Below the pieces are notes generated by a model. That model searched no databases. It had not been told where the DNA came from and was given only the letters and a program-made list of their open reading frames with translations. From Phalacrocorax aristotelis (taxonomy: Eukaryota > Chordata > Aves > Suliformes > Phalacrocoracidae), in the NCBI RefSeq assembly GCF_949628215.1, contig NC_134276.1, forward strand, positions 69,666,233 through 69,730,232: a DNA stretch of 64,000 nucleotides, read 5' to 3'. The first letter of the stretch is position 1. Each line of letters opens with the position of its first letter. This document shows, one piece after another, positions 10,410 to 22,266 of this stretch. Both the position numbers and the translations under genes were made by a program.

Positions 10410-12530
10410 TCTGTGGGGAGCTGCTAGAAATGGCAAAAGTGTCTCAGAAAGCATTGCCCACCCCAGCAGCCCCCTTCTATGGGGAGGCAGAAGGAAACCC
10501 TCATTGACGGAGGTGGCTGAGAAGCACTTGAGGGAGGTGGCTGAGGGGCAGGTGAGGAGGAGCCCTGGACTGGTGGCCTTTCTCTGCAGGAGGCAGGCAT
10601 TTCCCAGGGCTGACTGCAATCCCACCACGGCACCAACATGAGACCTGGGGGCTTGTGTTTCTGTGGCTGTTGATCGAACACAATATGTAAACAGTCTGTT
10701 CATTTTTTCTTTTCTTTTGCTGTAAAGGTGGAGTGATGGGAGTTTTATTATAGCACAACCGTTCTTTAGTAAGGTAGTTAATGAGCTGTCAGGATTTCTG
10801 TAATAAACTTCTCTTTCAGAGTAGTAAGTAATAACTCACTGCAAGATGAAGCTTATTTTTAGTCATTGCTCAGAAACGTGTTTTACCAATTTTGAGAAAT
10901 AAACCTCATCTTTTTCAAGAGCCATATCTCTCAGTAAAAACAGACTGTGAGACCTTCACAGAGCATCTGGGTGGTTTGGTTTTTTTTTTGAAATATGAAT
11001 ATAATTACTCCTTTTTACTTACAGTGAAAGTATGTGTGCTATAGAGTTGTAAAACTGTGGAGGGAATTGGGAAATTCTGGCTCATCAGTACCATTTGTTC
11101 TGCCTCATGCCATTTCTCTTTCCTCGTGTGTGCCTCTCATGGGAAGACAACTAATCCTGGCCACCAGTGACCAGGAGTGCATGGAGCTCTGGCCAGGACA
11201 TAATGCTGCTTTACAGCAGAGCACAATTGCTTGGCTTGACATTTTCTGAATTAAAAGATGACAATTTTGATTTGTCCCCTCAGTCCTTTCCAACATATGT
11301 TGCCCACCACTGTGCTCGAAGGGGCAGGGAGAGAAGATGACGTTATTTGTCGTAAATAATTTGTCTGAAAGCACATTTGCTTTTGCAAACAATGTGCACA
11401 CACTTTACAGTCCATGACTTTAATAACTGTTTAAATTTTTACAGTGTGGATATACTTGAGCCGATTTCCATCCTAAGCTTTCTGCTGCCTGTCCAATTTT
11501 TATGTCTTAGGGCTGGTCAGAGAAATCACGTGCTTGTGTTTCTTGTCCATGAGCTGATCCAGGCTTTATGGCCAGGAAAATAACCTCTCTTCGTTGCTGA
11601 TTATGCTCAGGTGCTTTTTTAGTATTCCTGAAATGTGTCTGCACATCGTAAAAGCACATTTTGAGGAAAGCTGCAAGGGCCTTTTTTGAATATTCACACA
11701 GGTTTCAACAGTGCTTTTAGATTCTGCATGCCTCTTGCAAAACACAGAAAGTTTCCTGCATTAGTGGTGATGAATAAGCAAATACAAAAAGGCAACAAAT
11801 GTCAACAAATCTGCATTACGTGCAGCAGCGTATGAGCAGCCCATCTTCCTGCTGCCTGTCTCCAGCTCCCGTGTGAGCAGCTCATGGCTGCATTGCTAAC
11901 CTTGCCACCTTCCCTCTCGATTGCTGGGGATCCTTCCTGTTATTGCCTGCATTTCACTTACCAAGAATGAAACAATATTTCTGCTGACTCTCCCACTTCC
12001 CTTCTGCCAGGGGAGCGACAGAGAGGCTGAGGTGTTTTGCTTATGACCTCTGGTGGTAAAAGAGAGGCTCTACAAACCCATTATTTGCACCAAAATTTAA
12101 CATGAAAAAAGCAGGCACCCTTGTTTCCTATCAATGATCAGGCTGTAGCTTAGCTGGAGATGGGTTTTTACCAAGCACCAAATTTCCCTTAAGTACACCC
12201 TTACATGATATCGAGTTGATTGAATGAATGCAGTCATGCAAACAGTGTCATCAGCAGAGACATGATGAGGGGCGTAAGGAGCTGTACTTACCCGCTTCTC
12301 AAGTGCTTGCTGTCCGTGAGTGTCCTTGCTCCACAGTATTTTATGTTACGACATCTCCTGCTCTAAAATAATGTACTAAAAATATACACTTTTTTAGCAT
12401 TGAATACTTTTTTATAGAATTAGTATTAGAGAATTTATTTCTCATTTCCCAAGCACTTTTCACCAGATAAGTCGTGATCCTGTTTACACCCGTAAAAATC
12501 TGTCAGCAGGGCAGAATCCGGCCACCTTTT
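10410..12530. other. Non-coding unique sequence
   Basis: No gene recognised. Overlapping open frames on the minus strand at 10368-10758 lie partly in the GC-richer end of the old CR1 and resemble no protein. An 8-base-plus T-run occurs at about 10980-10989. The rest shows no repeat or RNA signature. Confidence 0.55.
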
Positions 12531-12611
12531 GGTTAACTAATCTGCAGAACCGCAGTTAAGTGTGTATATATAAAATATAGATTAACTAAGTATATATGAA
12601 CATTAACTGCG
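12531..12611. repeat. Inverted repeat around an AT-rich core
   Basis: CGCAGTTAA (12551-12559) and TTAACTGCG (12603-12611) are exact reverse complements with 43 AT-rich bases between them. GGTTAACTAATC (12531-12542) and GATTAACTAAG (12580-12590) are near direct repeats resembling HNF1-type half sites. The symmetry is clear, but function is not demonstrated. Confidence 0.6.
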
Positions 12612-14190
12612 TATTACTGAGGAGGAAGTTGTGGAAAATGGAAATCAAGTAACACACACAAATTTGCATAAGAAAGGCAATGCTGGGTACAGGACAAGAT
12701 ATCTGCAACCTCCTCTTGTCTTCAGACAGCTGTCAGTTCAAAGCAACAAACTGTTTTCCTCCTCTGTACCAGCCCTAGCTGCTACCCCCATCTCCTGCCC
12801 AGGCTCTGGAGATGGGTCGTTGTGTCTCTGTTGTCCAGTTAATTAAGTCTCAAGGTTTACGGGAGGGCAAAAAAGGGAAAGTTTTACCCCTGCTTAAGCT
12901 GTGGGGCAGTTTTCCCAAACCCCACAGCAATAAGGTTGATCCCTGACAGAGAGGGGGATGAAATGAGGCTTCATCTTCCTTCCAGTCCTCAAGCTGCATG
13001 GAAAATTACAGGGCAGGTTTTTTGCTAGAATCAAACAACCCGCTCCTAAACTGCACAGCAAAAAATGAGGTGTCATTTCCCAGACCCTCAGCAGTGCAGC
13101 AAAATCCTTCCTCTGTGAAATTCAATGTGGGAGAAACAAAACTAATGATGCTGAAGGAAGGGGACAAACTGCAGGAGTGTGCGTTTCCCCTGCAGAGTCC
13201 TGCAAAGAAATTGGGTCACCACGGTGAGTCTGACAGCAGGGATTCACCCTGCCAAAGCATGTCAGCCTACTTTTAGCCCTCTGTACGTGTTGATCCCACT
13301 AGGCCGTCCTTAGTTTTAAGCCCTCTGACTTCACTGGGATCTTTCCTTTGCTTAAATATTGGTGGTTTTCTGAGCTAGGTCAGCAAAGATGGCTTTTTGA
13401 AGCTCTCAGTTTGTATTAATGAGGCTAAATTTTTTTTTGAAGTAGCCTTTTCAAAAGTTACTTTACAAATCTTTATATTTTATTATCTGTGCCTTGAGAA
13501 AGGCAACATTGCTTTGAGTGCAATGCTGTATCAAAAGGGATGTCTGCACAGTGGCAGCCACAGGAAGAAATATGCTTTCTTCTTTGAGAAGTCAGAGGAT
13601 ATGCAATTTATTACCAGGCTAAGAAATTAAATTGCATTTGGGAAAAGTTTCATTATACATCACAGACAAAGTCCTCTCAACAGACGGTTATAAAGTGTCT
13701 ATCATATTTCAGATATTTGGTGGAAAAGATTCCAGTTCTGAAGTCACTTCGATGACTTGTTGTACCATAGGTGCTCCTGCTTCAGTGCCCTTACAGTAGG
13801 TGCCATGGACTCAGAGAAGGGGAGTTGCAGCCCAGATTCACATCAGACCAGTACATCCCACCTCAAGTCTGAACTGGCCCCTGAAAGTGCCTGTCTCTGG
13901 CCTTCCAGTGACCACAAAGACAGACGATGATGAGGATCAGCCATTTACCAGGCACTTCTGCTACAAAAATGAGTTTAAGCAGGACAAATCCAAACTGAAG
14001 AGTCTACAGTTGTTGCAGAAGAAGAAAGGTCCTGGAGAGCTAAGAAATGGGCTCCATTAAACGCGGGGTGGTAGGGAGGGGTGCTGGAGAATTTGAGGAC
14101 TCATCCAAGCATGCACCAGGTGAAAGCCAGGGATGAATGCGTGACTCCAGTGCCCTTGTCCTAGCAGTCTCAGAGAGGTGTGAAAAGGGT
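12612..14190. other. Non-coding, mostly unique sequence
   Basis: No gene supported. The stretch contains an old-repeat signature at 13324-13380. The open frame at 13800-14060 is short and unrelated to any family I recognise. A G-rich patch lies at about 14062-14085, just before the CR1 copy. Confidence 0.55.
13324..13380 (+). repeat. Old amniote repeat signature
   Basis: CTGACTTCACTGGGA is followed by TTTGCTTAAATATT and then TTTTCTGAGC. The order resembles a signature recalled from old amniote repeats: TGACTTCAATGGGA, then CTTAAA words, then a TTTTGCTGA word. The copy is short and diverged. The family cannot be named without a repeat library. Confidence 0.4.
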
Positions 14191-14529
14191 AGTTGCAGTC
14201 TGACAGTGTCAGTGGGTGTCGGTCTCTTCTCCCAAGTAACAAGCAATAGGACAAGAAAAAATGGCCTCAAGTTACGCCAGGGTAGGTTTAGATTGGATGT
14301 TATAAAAATTTTCTTCACTGAAAGAGTTGTCAACCACTGGACCACGCTGCCCAGGGAAGTGGTTGAATCACCATCCCTGGAGGTATTTAAAAAAAACATG
14401 TGTAGTTGTGGCGCTTAGCTACATGGTTTAGTGGTGGACTTCGCAGTGCTAGGTCAACAGTTGGAATCTATGATCTTAAAGGTCTTTTCCAACTTAGGTT
14501 GGATTCTTCTATGATTCTGTGATTCTATG
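14190..14529 (+). mobile_element. CR1 LINE, 5'-truncated 3' end (young avian type)
   Basis: The segment follows the avian CR1 3' region from GTCTCTTCTCCCAAGTAACA through GCCTCAAGTT, GGTTTAGATTGGATGTTAT, CTGCCCAGGGAAGTGGTTGA and CCATCCCTGGAGGTATTTAA. It continues through CATGGTTTAGTGGTGGACTT and GATCTTAAAGGTCTTTTCCAA, and ends in repeats of ATTCTATG. The GGTTTAGTGGTGGACTT block marks a different subfamily from the copy at 21762. It is 5'-truncated, as is usual for CR1, and the coding region is lost. Small indels show it is inactive. Confidence 0.93.
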
Positions 14530-17490
14530 GCAGCTTTTCCCAGGACTGGCTGTGAGAAAGCAGGATGAAAAAAGCCATCAGAAGAGCAGAGATGCCTAGC
14601 CAAGTGCCCGTCTTTCCACTGGCTAGCACTTCCAAAGCCAAGATATTCATGGTAGACAAAGTTTGCTGCATTTGTGTCAGACCTCTGAGATGTCCTACAG
14701 TGTCATTACCCTGCCAGAGTTTTGTCCCAGGGGCTTCGTAGGAATTGTATGTTTAAAGTATCAACCATGGCTCCACAACAAGGTGGAAGGCTGGTCCTCC
14801 TTCCTTCTGGGCACACACCACAACATCCCGCAAAGCGCAGGAGCAGGGTTTGTCACCTTGGCTCCACAGGCCCATTGTGCAGAGCCCAAGTGTGTTGTAA
14901 CACCAACAGGAGCCCTATACGATGTCCTGTGAGGGACCATGGCCCACACAGTGGGTGTTGTCACAGACCCAGTGACTCAGACCATCCATGAACCAAAGTT
15001 GCTCCATGACAGGGCATTTCTGAAGGCTAAAAGGTCCAAGGTCTGAAGAAGGGAGGCCTGGGAGATCAGAAGCCAGACTCTGGTCAGAGAGAACTGACTG
15101 ATTCCTGCTTCATCCCGGCACTGACAGTATGAAGGCTCTTCTACACAATGCCGCAGGGTCTGACTACCACTGCTGTGCTGCTGCTCCTTTGGCAGCTGCC
15201 CTCCCACAGGCAGTGAGGAGGAGCCGGCAGGGTGGCAGGGCCACTGCAGTGACATCTGCCACACTCTTCCATCATTGTCATGATGATGCTGTGCCACAGG
15301 GAGGATTTGGTCCTATTTTTTGGTTTATGGCTAACTGGGAGTGGCAGAAAGAGACAAGAAACCCTGTGGTTGCTCGGACGCCTCCAAAACCTTTTGCAGC
15401 TGAACAGAAGGGCCAGAGGATGAATTTGCATTTTATAATATGAAGTACTTACTTTGTCCTGAAAGAAGAGCATTCAGCTTCCTTCTTGAACTTCAAGTAT
15501 TCAAGATGTTTTGAAGAGGGAAGTTTCAAAAGCTCCACCCAAAGATGAACAATACAGTGAAATTAAGGTGCAGGAAATCCTCTGATATTGCTGAGTTCAG
15601 ATTCAACACCTGAAAAGAGTTTTAGGGGTGAGGAAAGAAGAGGATAAAAAAGCATTTTTTCCATCTTTACGTGCAATATGGGAGGCACATGAAAACGCTA
15701 AAACCCAAAGACATCAGCAGGTGTTAGGTATTCACCAGACAGCGAAGGGAATGGAGGCAGGTTTATCAAGGAGCAGCCGAGGTTCCTGTGCCAGTCTGAA
15801 GGCCATGAGGAGAGACAGAGACAGGCAGCAAACTAAATTAGAAAACAAATGAAATGGCCAATATATGTGCACAGGACACGCTACAGCCCTTGCAATGCCT
15901 CCCCCAAATCTAACACCATCTCGGCATGGGAAGCACAAAGAAGGGCACAAGGGCAAAAAGACAAGGACAAAGAAGTGGGAGAGCAGTGTGCCTCTCCCAG
16001 CAGAAGAGGCTTCTTCTCTGTATGCTTTTCCTGTCTTAACGTACAAAGATTGCGGCCAGTCGATTAGATCGCTCTCTCCCCCTTGCCATTTGTACGTCAC
16101 TTCTCCGCTTATCTCAGATCTTCCCCAGGGCAGGGAGTATATCTTCATGTACACAGCCCAGCTGCACTGCAACACAGAGGTTAAGAAAAACAGGAAAGTG
16201 CTCACAGAGAGAAAACAGCGCAAACAGAGAGGGGTTTTTTTTTGGCAAACGATGGAAAAAAAAATTATAGTGTCTGAACTTGTTACATCTAAATGCATAA
16301 ACATATTGAAAGTCTGCTGCCCTCTGTGCTCTCATTATTCCTATGCACCTATTTCCCTAACCTCACTTACCCTGCGCAGCTAAGTATGGTGCCCTTTTGC
16401 TGGAAATAAGCCCTGCCCCTGTCAGTGTTGAGAAAGATCACTGTAATGCTTGCTGTAGGGGAAAAAGAGAGGAAAATTGGTGCCTGATGTGCTAGCAGAC
16501 AGTAAAATTCAAGGGTCATAGGAAGCCACAAATCTGCCAGAGATGATTAATTCAGTTGAGAAGGTGAAAGCCTAAAATTTTTTTCTGTTTCATTTGTACT
16601 GCCAAATTTCTTTTTACGTGATGCAAGGGACAACACGGGATTAGGAGAGATGTCTGAAATGAGAGGTTCCAGGGTATGAGAGACACTGGGATACTGGGCT
16701 GTTGCAGGACAGCATGTCACCAATCAGGACCATTTGAGCCTGGGTGACACTTGCCTGCCTGACATGTCACACCTCTGTCCCATCCCATGACATGGCATGT
16801 GAGGTGGTGTTAGATCCAGCCTTTTGGCTGATCAGACAGGAGCCATCTCCAATAGGAGCCAGGCTGCAGTGCTACCTTCCTCCCCATCTCCAGATTCATG
16901 GCTTTACCTCTGTCTTTGGAGCAGCACAGAGATGAGTTGTGTGAGACTTGACTGGGCAATCAAGGATTGCAAATATTAAGTGAAGCTGCAAAAAGCAAAT
17001 CTTAAGAATCCTACAGTCCATGGGATTTCTCAGTAGCAGTAGTTGTTGCGAAGGAGGGAACCTACACATTTGGATCAAAATGATGTCTTAGTTGCTGACC
17101 CCTTTTGGGAAAAGAACAGCCTCCATCACGCTGAACGTACCGCCTAGCTGCCCCCTCGTCTTCCCTCCATTACACAGCTTAAAAGATACAGGCATCTCCC
17201 TTTCTCTATCAAGGCCCTATGTAGCCCTGTCCCTGCAAATACCCTTCTGATCTTTGCTTCCCTTCCCCTTACCCCGATAAAACCCCTGGCATCCTCCATG
17301 GCTCTCATTTTCCCACTCTCGATATGCTGCCATCCCTTTTGCAGCTCCCCATGCAAGAAATTACCTCCAGAGAAAGCTTTTTGCATTCTCATCTTCTCCC
17401 ATTAGGAACCTCCCTTCTGTCACGGACCTGACAAGTAGTGCAGTAATACAGTGGTAATAATACACTATATCTTCAAGATGTCCATGATGG
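14530..17490. other. Non-coding, mostly unique sequence
   Basis: Several overlapping open frames occur at 14663-15473 and 15732-16383, on both strands, but none shows a recognisable domain or codon pattern. They are best explained by locally low stop density. An old-repeat signature lies at 16118-16185. The rest shows no repeat or RNA gene. Confidence 0.5.
16118..16185 (+). repeat. Old repeat signature (CAGGGCAGGGA type)
   Basis: CTTCCCCAGGGCAGGGA leads into TATCTTCATGTACACAGCCC. This resembles a signature recalled from many old reptile and bird repeats, in which a GGGCAGGGA word is followed by ATCTCTTACTATG and a TGTACAGCGCC word. It lies inside two opposing open frames and argues against their being genes. 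The family is not named. Confidence 0.35.
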
Positions 17491-17519
17491 ACATATATAT
17501 ATACACGTATACACATATG
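17491..17519. repeat. Alternating purine/pyrimidine AT/AC simple repeat
   Basis: These 29 bases alternate perfectly between purine and pyrimidine, mostly AT with AC and one CG step. It is a degenerate dinucleotide microsatellite. Confidence 0.85.
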
Positions 17520-20500
17520 AATGGAGGAAAACTGTCAAGAGGATGTAACCAAAAGGACACAGGACATTCTTCTTCCTTCTCCTCTCTCTTCATCCATTTC
17601 CCTCTGGTTTCTGCATTGCCTCTTCATTTTGTCAGTGAACTCTTTTAGCCAGGGACTCTATTTCTGTCACTGGAGAGTACTTAAAATGAAAATAATAACA
17701 GGCCAAAAACCAAACAAGGGAGTTATTGAGTAACTGGTGAGAAATGGGGATGTGGAGTGAAGGCAAGGCTTCTCTAAAGCTGTGGTGTCTCTGGCAGCAG
17801 GGCGGGAGCAGGGAAATACAGCAGCTGGATCTTAAACCCCCTCTCTTGCAGTTTTGGGCCCTCCCCAGGAAAGATCTTCACTACAACCTCTTCCAATTCT
17901 GGTCAGTCACAGTGGGCTGCTAGTGAACTCCACACAAAACTGTTACTTTTATTAGCCATTAAGATAAAATGCTATATATACAGCTTTCAGCTCTATTTTC
18001 TTTTAATATCTTTAATACCTGAAGAGCAAGCTAACTTTTTGTGCATTTTTCTTATAATTTTCACTGCATTTAGACTAACACAATTCTCCTGGAGCACTAA
18101 TCTAAAAGAACACAACTCTCTGCAAACAAGGATCTCAATTAGTGCAAACCCAACAGTGATCCAGATGTCACACAACAAATCTCTTGAAGCGCTGGGAATA
18201 CAAATCTCACAATTTTTAGGCCCATAACCTATGTCTATAGTTAATGTAAAGCGGAAAAGGGAAGGACTCCAGCTTGGAAACCAAGGGGCAGGGCATAACT
18301 CATATCCAATCAGCTAAACCCCATGGCCTCTCCTTCCTCCTTCCAAAAATCCCTAGTGTGGCCACATCCAAACTCATGCTGGCCACAGAGTTTCACCATA
18401 TAAAACATACCCAGGAGGTAATTCTGTATTTCTATTTGTACGTATCCATGCAGGGAAGATCTGGTGTGTCATTTCTTGCACAAAGTTTCAGCTGGGATGG
18501 AAAGAATTTGGCACTTTGTGCCTCTGTAATTTTGAGGTTAAATACCTTTGCTGAGTATTAAAAACAAGTACACATGCATTTAGGTTTGGATTCACGAAGA
18601 CTTTGTATAAACCTTTCTCCTGGGAAGGAAAGAGGTGTACCTGTGATATCCGGTGCCTACCATGTCCATAGCAGGGATCAGCTAGGATCACCACGTTCTT
18701 GCAAACACACCTATCCTTCTGTGGGAGATAATGGTGGACGAGGAATGATTAGTGGATTCCTGGGCACAAATGAGGACACATGGATTTGAGACCCTCTACA
18801 AGACTTCCTAATCAAGGCAAACCTAAAGTAATATAGGCTTATGCAATATGTTGCAGTGTAATTGAGTAGCCTCAACCAGTGAGGGTTTTGGTGGGTTACT
18901 CTGTATGAGTCAGGCACCTTAATGAAACAAAGCTTCCCCCTGCTTTCTGGTTTCTGAGAAAGGAAGCTCAGGAGTCTGAGCTTAAAGGGTTCCTCAGAGT
19001 GCCTCGTGTCCCCATGACTGGGGAACAGAATGTAGGACCAGGTCATATGCTGCATCTGCCCTGCAGTTTGGATGCAGGTTTTCCTCTAATTTCCAGCCAT
19101 CCATTTATTATTTGCCATGATTGATTTCTGTGGTTATTTGTTCAGTCATGCAACAATAACTGAATATAAGCGGGTTATTTCTCTGTTCTGAATGCTACCC
19201 AATATGTAAGAAATGTCTTTACCTTTAGGAAAGCTTAGCAGGCACGAGGCATCATTTTTTAAAGCAGGGAGGAAAATAAGATTAGATTGGATGTGGAATG
19301 GGTCTGGAGAAAAAGACAGATTTCTCCATTTATGAAAACTGAAGTCCTAGAATTAGTAGTATTCATTTCATCTGAATAATTAAGCAGTAATGACCATGGC
19401 ATAGGCTATTTCAGGCAATTAATGATCAGCTCCAGGGGTTGATGGCCTGTGAGGAAGCTAAGGGACATTAACCTCTGCTGGCTGTTAGTCATTCAGATAT
19501 TGCCATGTGCTGACTCTATTGCAAGCTTCTCCCATTTTAAAAATATAGACTTAAAAGTTATAGTAAAAGCACCCGTCGTGTAATGACTGTAAGTGAGTGA
19601 GACATCTCTACAAAAATAGCAAGCAGCAGGGCCAGTGCTGTGATGGCCCAAAGACCTCTTGAGAATGTCTTGACTTCTGTTTGAGTCCTGGGGCTGTGGT
19701 GCCGCTGATGGGCAACGGCAGACGGGTGAGGAGGCACCTCTGCATGCTTCCAGTTCTGCTGAATTCAAGGGGGTCCTCTCTCTGGGATGCTTTATGCACA
19801 CCTGTCAGCATGAAGTATCCTGAGAAGAGACGAGAAGGTGAATGTTCCATGTTTTCCTTTACCTGTGCATGAGTTTCAGCCCTTTAGGAAAGAAAGAAAT
19901 AGGAGGAGGATGGAAGGTACTTGGGAGGTTTATATATGTGTGTGTAAATATTTGTATTCATATATATACATATATAAAAGAATGTATCAGACATAAAAAA
20001 AAAAGTTTGAATATTTTTTTGTAAAGGGTACTTGTAAGGAATATTTATTTAGGCCTTTCATTTAATGAGAACTGGTTAACAGAAAACACCTGATCTGCCT
20101 TTCTCCCAGTCTGCCCAGACTCTTCCCCTTTGCAGCCTGCAAAACTGTCCCTAGGCTGGTCACACAGCACAGAGATTATGGCCAGAAGAAAGATGAAAGG
20201 GAGCTTCAAGATGCATTTGAATAGTTTTGTCTCCATCATTTCAAACTGCAACGCCAGGTATTAGACAGAGGCTAACTATCTAATTTTATAGCATAAACAA
20301 GTGTAAAAAGCCACAGACCCCCAAATCTGCAACAATCATTCTGAAGTGGGTAAAGGGATGAGTCAGTTGACCATTAGCAGAGGAAGAACCAGAACAATAA
20401 TTGTTTTTATTTCAATGGAAGAAAATTGTCTTTTTTTCACTTTTTTATTCTTGTTTGTCTTGGAGTAAAGAGAGGAATCAGTTGTGGGTTTTTTTTAATA

Positions 20501-21026
20501 ATGAAGTTATATTAGATATGGTCTAGCAAGTCACATTTGTTGCTGGTGTAATTTTGTCACAGACAAAAGCAGTCTAATTCACGCAAGATGGTTCTATTTC
20601 TTATCTCACTGTGACACAAAAACACTCTGGAGAGAATCAAGAGTGTGAAAATTGTAGGAAAATGCATCTAAACAGCATCTACCACTTCTATAGAAGATGG
20701 AATTCTTATACGCTGCAGAGTTTATTCTTTTTTTTATATATTACTATATCCTCAGGCCCAAAGTATAATTGCTTTTTTTTTTTTGTAAAGATGAGAAAAA
20801 CTGATGCCATCAGATCTAGTGTAGTGTTGGAGCAGTGTGACAAATTATAACTACACCTTTTGCTGTGGCCTATATTCTAAAACTGCATCCAGATTTGACA
20901 CCAGTTTGGCCTATTCAGCTGTAAATCCATGGTCTACTGGGAAGTTCCTCTGCAGTGCTGCCCTTTCTTTTGGATGGGGCGTTAGGGTTTATTTTTGTTC
21001 AGTTTTTCTTTTTCTGTTGTAATAAA
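17520..21026. other. Non-coding unique sequence with one AT-rich microsatellite
   Basis: No gene recognised. Apart from the AT/GT-rich stretch at 19931-19976 and short T or A runs (about 20430, 20491, 20728 and 20771), I see no repeat family. Open frames here are under 115 codons and resemble nothing known. Confidence 0.55.
19931..19976. repeat. AT/GT-rich microsatellite
   Basis: TATATATGTGTGTGT is followed by an AT-rich spacer and then TATATATACATATATA. This is a degenerate dinucleotide repeat, expected to vary in length between individuals. Confidence 0.8.
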
Positions 21027-21029
21027 TGA

Positions 21030-21050
21030 AAAACAAAACAAAACAAAACA
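21030..21050 (+). repeat. (AAAAC)n simple repeat
   Basis: Four near-perfect copies of AAAAC lie just upstream of the G-rich tract at 21071. Confidence 0.9.
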
Positions 21051-21070
21051 CCCAAACAGGAATAAAGAAA

Positions 21071-21104
21071 GGGGGAAAAAAGGGCGTGGGGTGGTGGGGT
21101 GGGG
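21071..21104 (+). other. G-quadruplex-type G-run tract
   Basis: The G-runs are 21071-21075, 21082-21084, 21088-21091, 21096-21099 and 21101-21104, with loops of 6, 3, 4 and 1 bases. The pattern predicts a possible G-quadruplex on the plus strand. No promoter or gene is visible beside it. Confidence 0.6.
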
Positions 21105-21761
21105 AGGTGAAAATCAGTTCCTAGAAGGCCAATCCAGGACCAGCCCTGCTTTAGGGCTCTCTCCACCCCTGAACAGACATTACTAAGTTATTTGCAAGCA
21201 GAAAATGAGCAGCAGGTTTTAAACTGGCAGCTTGGCCCGCTAGTGCCATGGAGGGACAAGACTGAGCTTTGCCCTGGAAACACCCCGTGCTGCATTTTCT
21301 TTTGTTGAGGGTCTGATCTTTTGATCTTGGTGTCCAGAGAAGCTGTCCAGGTTGTAATTTCTTAGAAGTGTCATGTCTGATACATGGGATTTGGGAGGAT
21401 GAGGGACTATGAGAGCTGACCATGAAGATTCATAAGAAAACAGCTGGAAGGAGCAGGATGTGGAAGCTCAGCCTGACCTTACCAACCCAGTGAAGTCAAC
21501 TGCCCTGTGTCCCTTTCTGGTTTAATTAAGGCTGGCAAAATACGCTTGCCTCAGCCCAAATCTTCCCTGCCAGTACTTACTGCTGTGATGAGAGCAATGA
21601 AAACACTCAAGCTATTTTGTTCCCTCATTAAAAAAAAAAAAAAGCTTCCTTTTAATGGGTAATAATTTTGCAGCTGGTTGAGTTTTGCTGGCAATTAGAT
21701 TTATCCTCCTTAGAGTTTTTGTACTACTCATATTTTCATAGTTTCTGGTTTGATAGCCTAA
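21105..21761. other. Non-coding sequence before a CR1 copy
   Basis: No gene supported. A minus-strand old-repeat word, CAGTGAAGTCAA, lies at 21486-21503, and an A14 run lies at 21631-21644. The remainder is unique. Confidence 0.5.
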
Positions 21762-22266
21762 GTGTTCAGAGCAGCTTCTTTGGAGCCCTCAGCGCAGGAA
21801 GGACATGGACCTGTTGGAGTGGGTCCAGAGGAGGCCACAAAAATGATCCGAGGGCTGGAGCCACCCTCCTACAAGGACAGCCTGAGAGAGTTGGGGCTGT
21901 TCAGCCTGGAGAAGAGAAGGCTGTGGGGAGGCCTTATTGCGGCCTTTCAGTAATTAAAGTGGGGCTATAGGAAGGATGGGGACAAAGTTTTTAGCAAGGC
22001 CTGTTGTGACAGGGCAAGGGGTCACAGCTTTAAACTAAAGGAGGGTAGATTTAGACTGGATTTACAATGAGGGTGGTGAAACACTGGCACAGGTTGCCCA
22101 GAGAGGCGGTAGATGCCCCATCCCTCGAAGCTTTCAAGGTCAGGTTGGACGGGGCTCTGAGCAACCTGGTCGAGTTGAGGATGTCCCTGCTCACTGCAGG
22201 GAGGTTTGACTAGATGACCTCTAGAGGTCCCTTCCAACCCAAACCATTCTATGCTTCTATGATTCT
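21762..22266 (+). mobile_element. CR1 LINE, 5'-truncated 3' end (young avian type)
   Basis: The copy follows avian CR1 from CCCTCAGCGCAGGAAGGACA through GACCTGTTGGAGTGGGTCCA, GATCCGAGGGCTGGAGC, GTTCAGCCTGGAGAAGAGAA and TTTAGACTGGAT. It continues through GTTGCCCAGAGAGG, GAGCAACCTGGTC and GACCTCTAGAGGTCCCTTCC, and ends with two ATGATTCT-type tail words. The GAGCAACCTGGTC block separates it from the subfamily at 14190. A short deletion removes the middle of the usual ATTAGGAAGAAATT segment near 22065. The start of the retained part corresponds to the C-terminal coding end; no intact frame remains. Confidence 0.95.

Larger units (their letters stand above)
8590..10410 (+). mobile_element. Ancient CR1 LINE copy, decayed and interrupted
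   Basis: This is an old CR1 non-LTR retrotransposon on the plus strand. Around 8860-9095 the DNA follows the reverse-transcriptase region: words for the QIIKQ-like stretch (about 8889-8905), the ATCATGTCAAACCAATCTAAT stretch encoding SCQTNL (about 8973-8992), and a degraded DFSKAF-like stretch (about 9050-9065). From about 9640 it follows the downstream part, including GGAGGACAGG, GACAAGCTGGAGAA and GTGCAAGACACCAGAAG, then the Tyr/Cys-type segment near 10003-10016. The 3' portion returns around 10210-10400, with GGCAGGACACAAG and GGAACAGGTTCGACAAA. No open frame survives. The avian 8-base tail is absent, which fits an old subfamily. About 450 foreign bases interrupt it. Confidence 0.8.

Noticed and set aside
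14663..15473. Dense overlapping open frames on both strands suggesting a retrogene
   Set aside because: Frames conflict, no family resemblance was found, and no poly-A tail or target duplication flanks the region.
17760..17900. Possible minus-strand CR1 because of a GTTTTGGGCCC word
   Set aside because: Only one short word fits; flanking sequence does not follow CR1.
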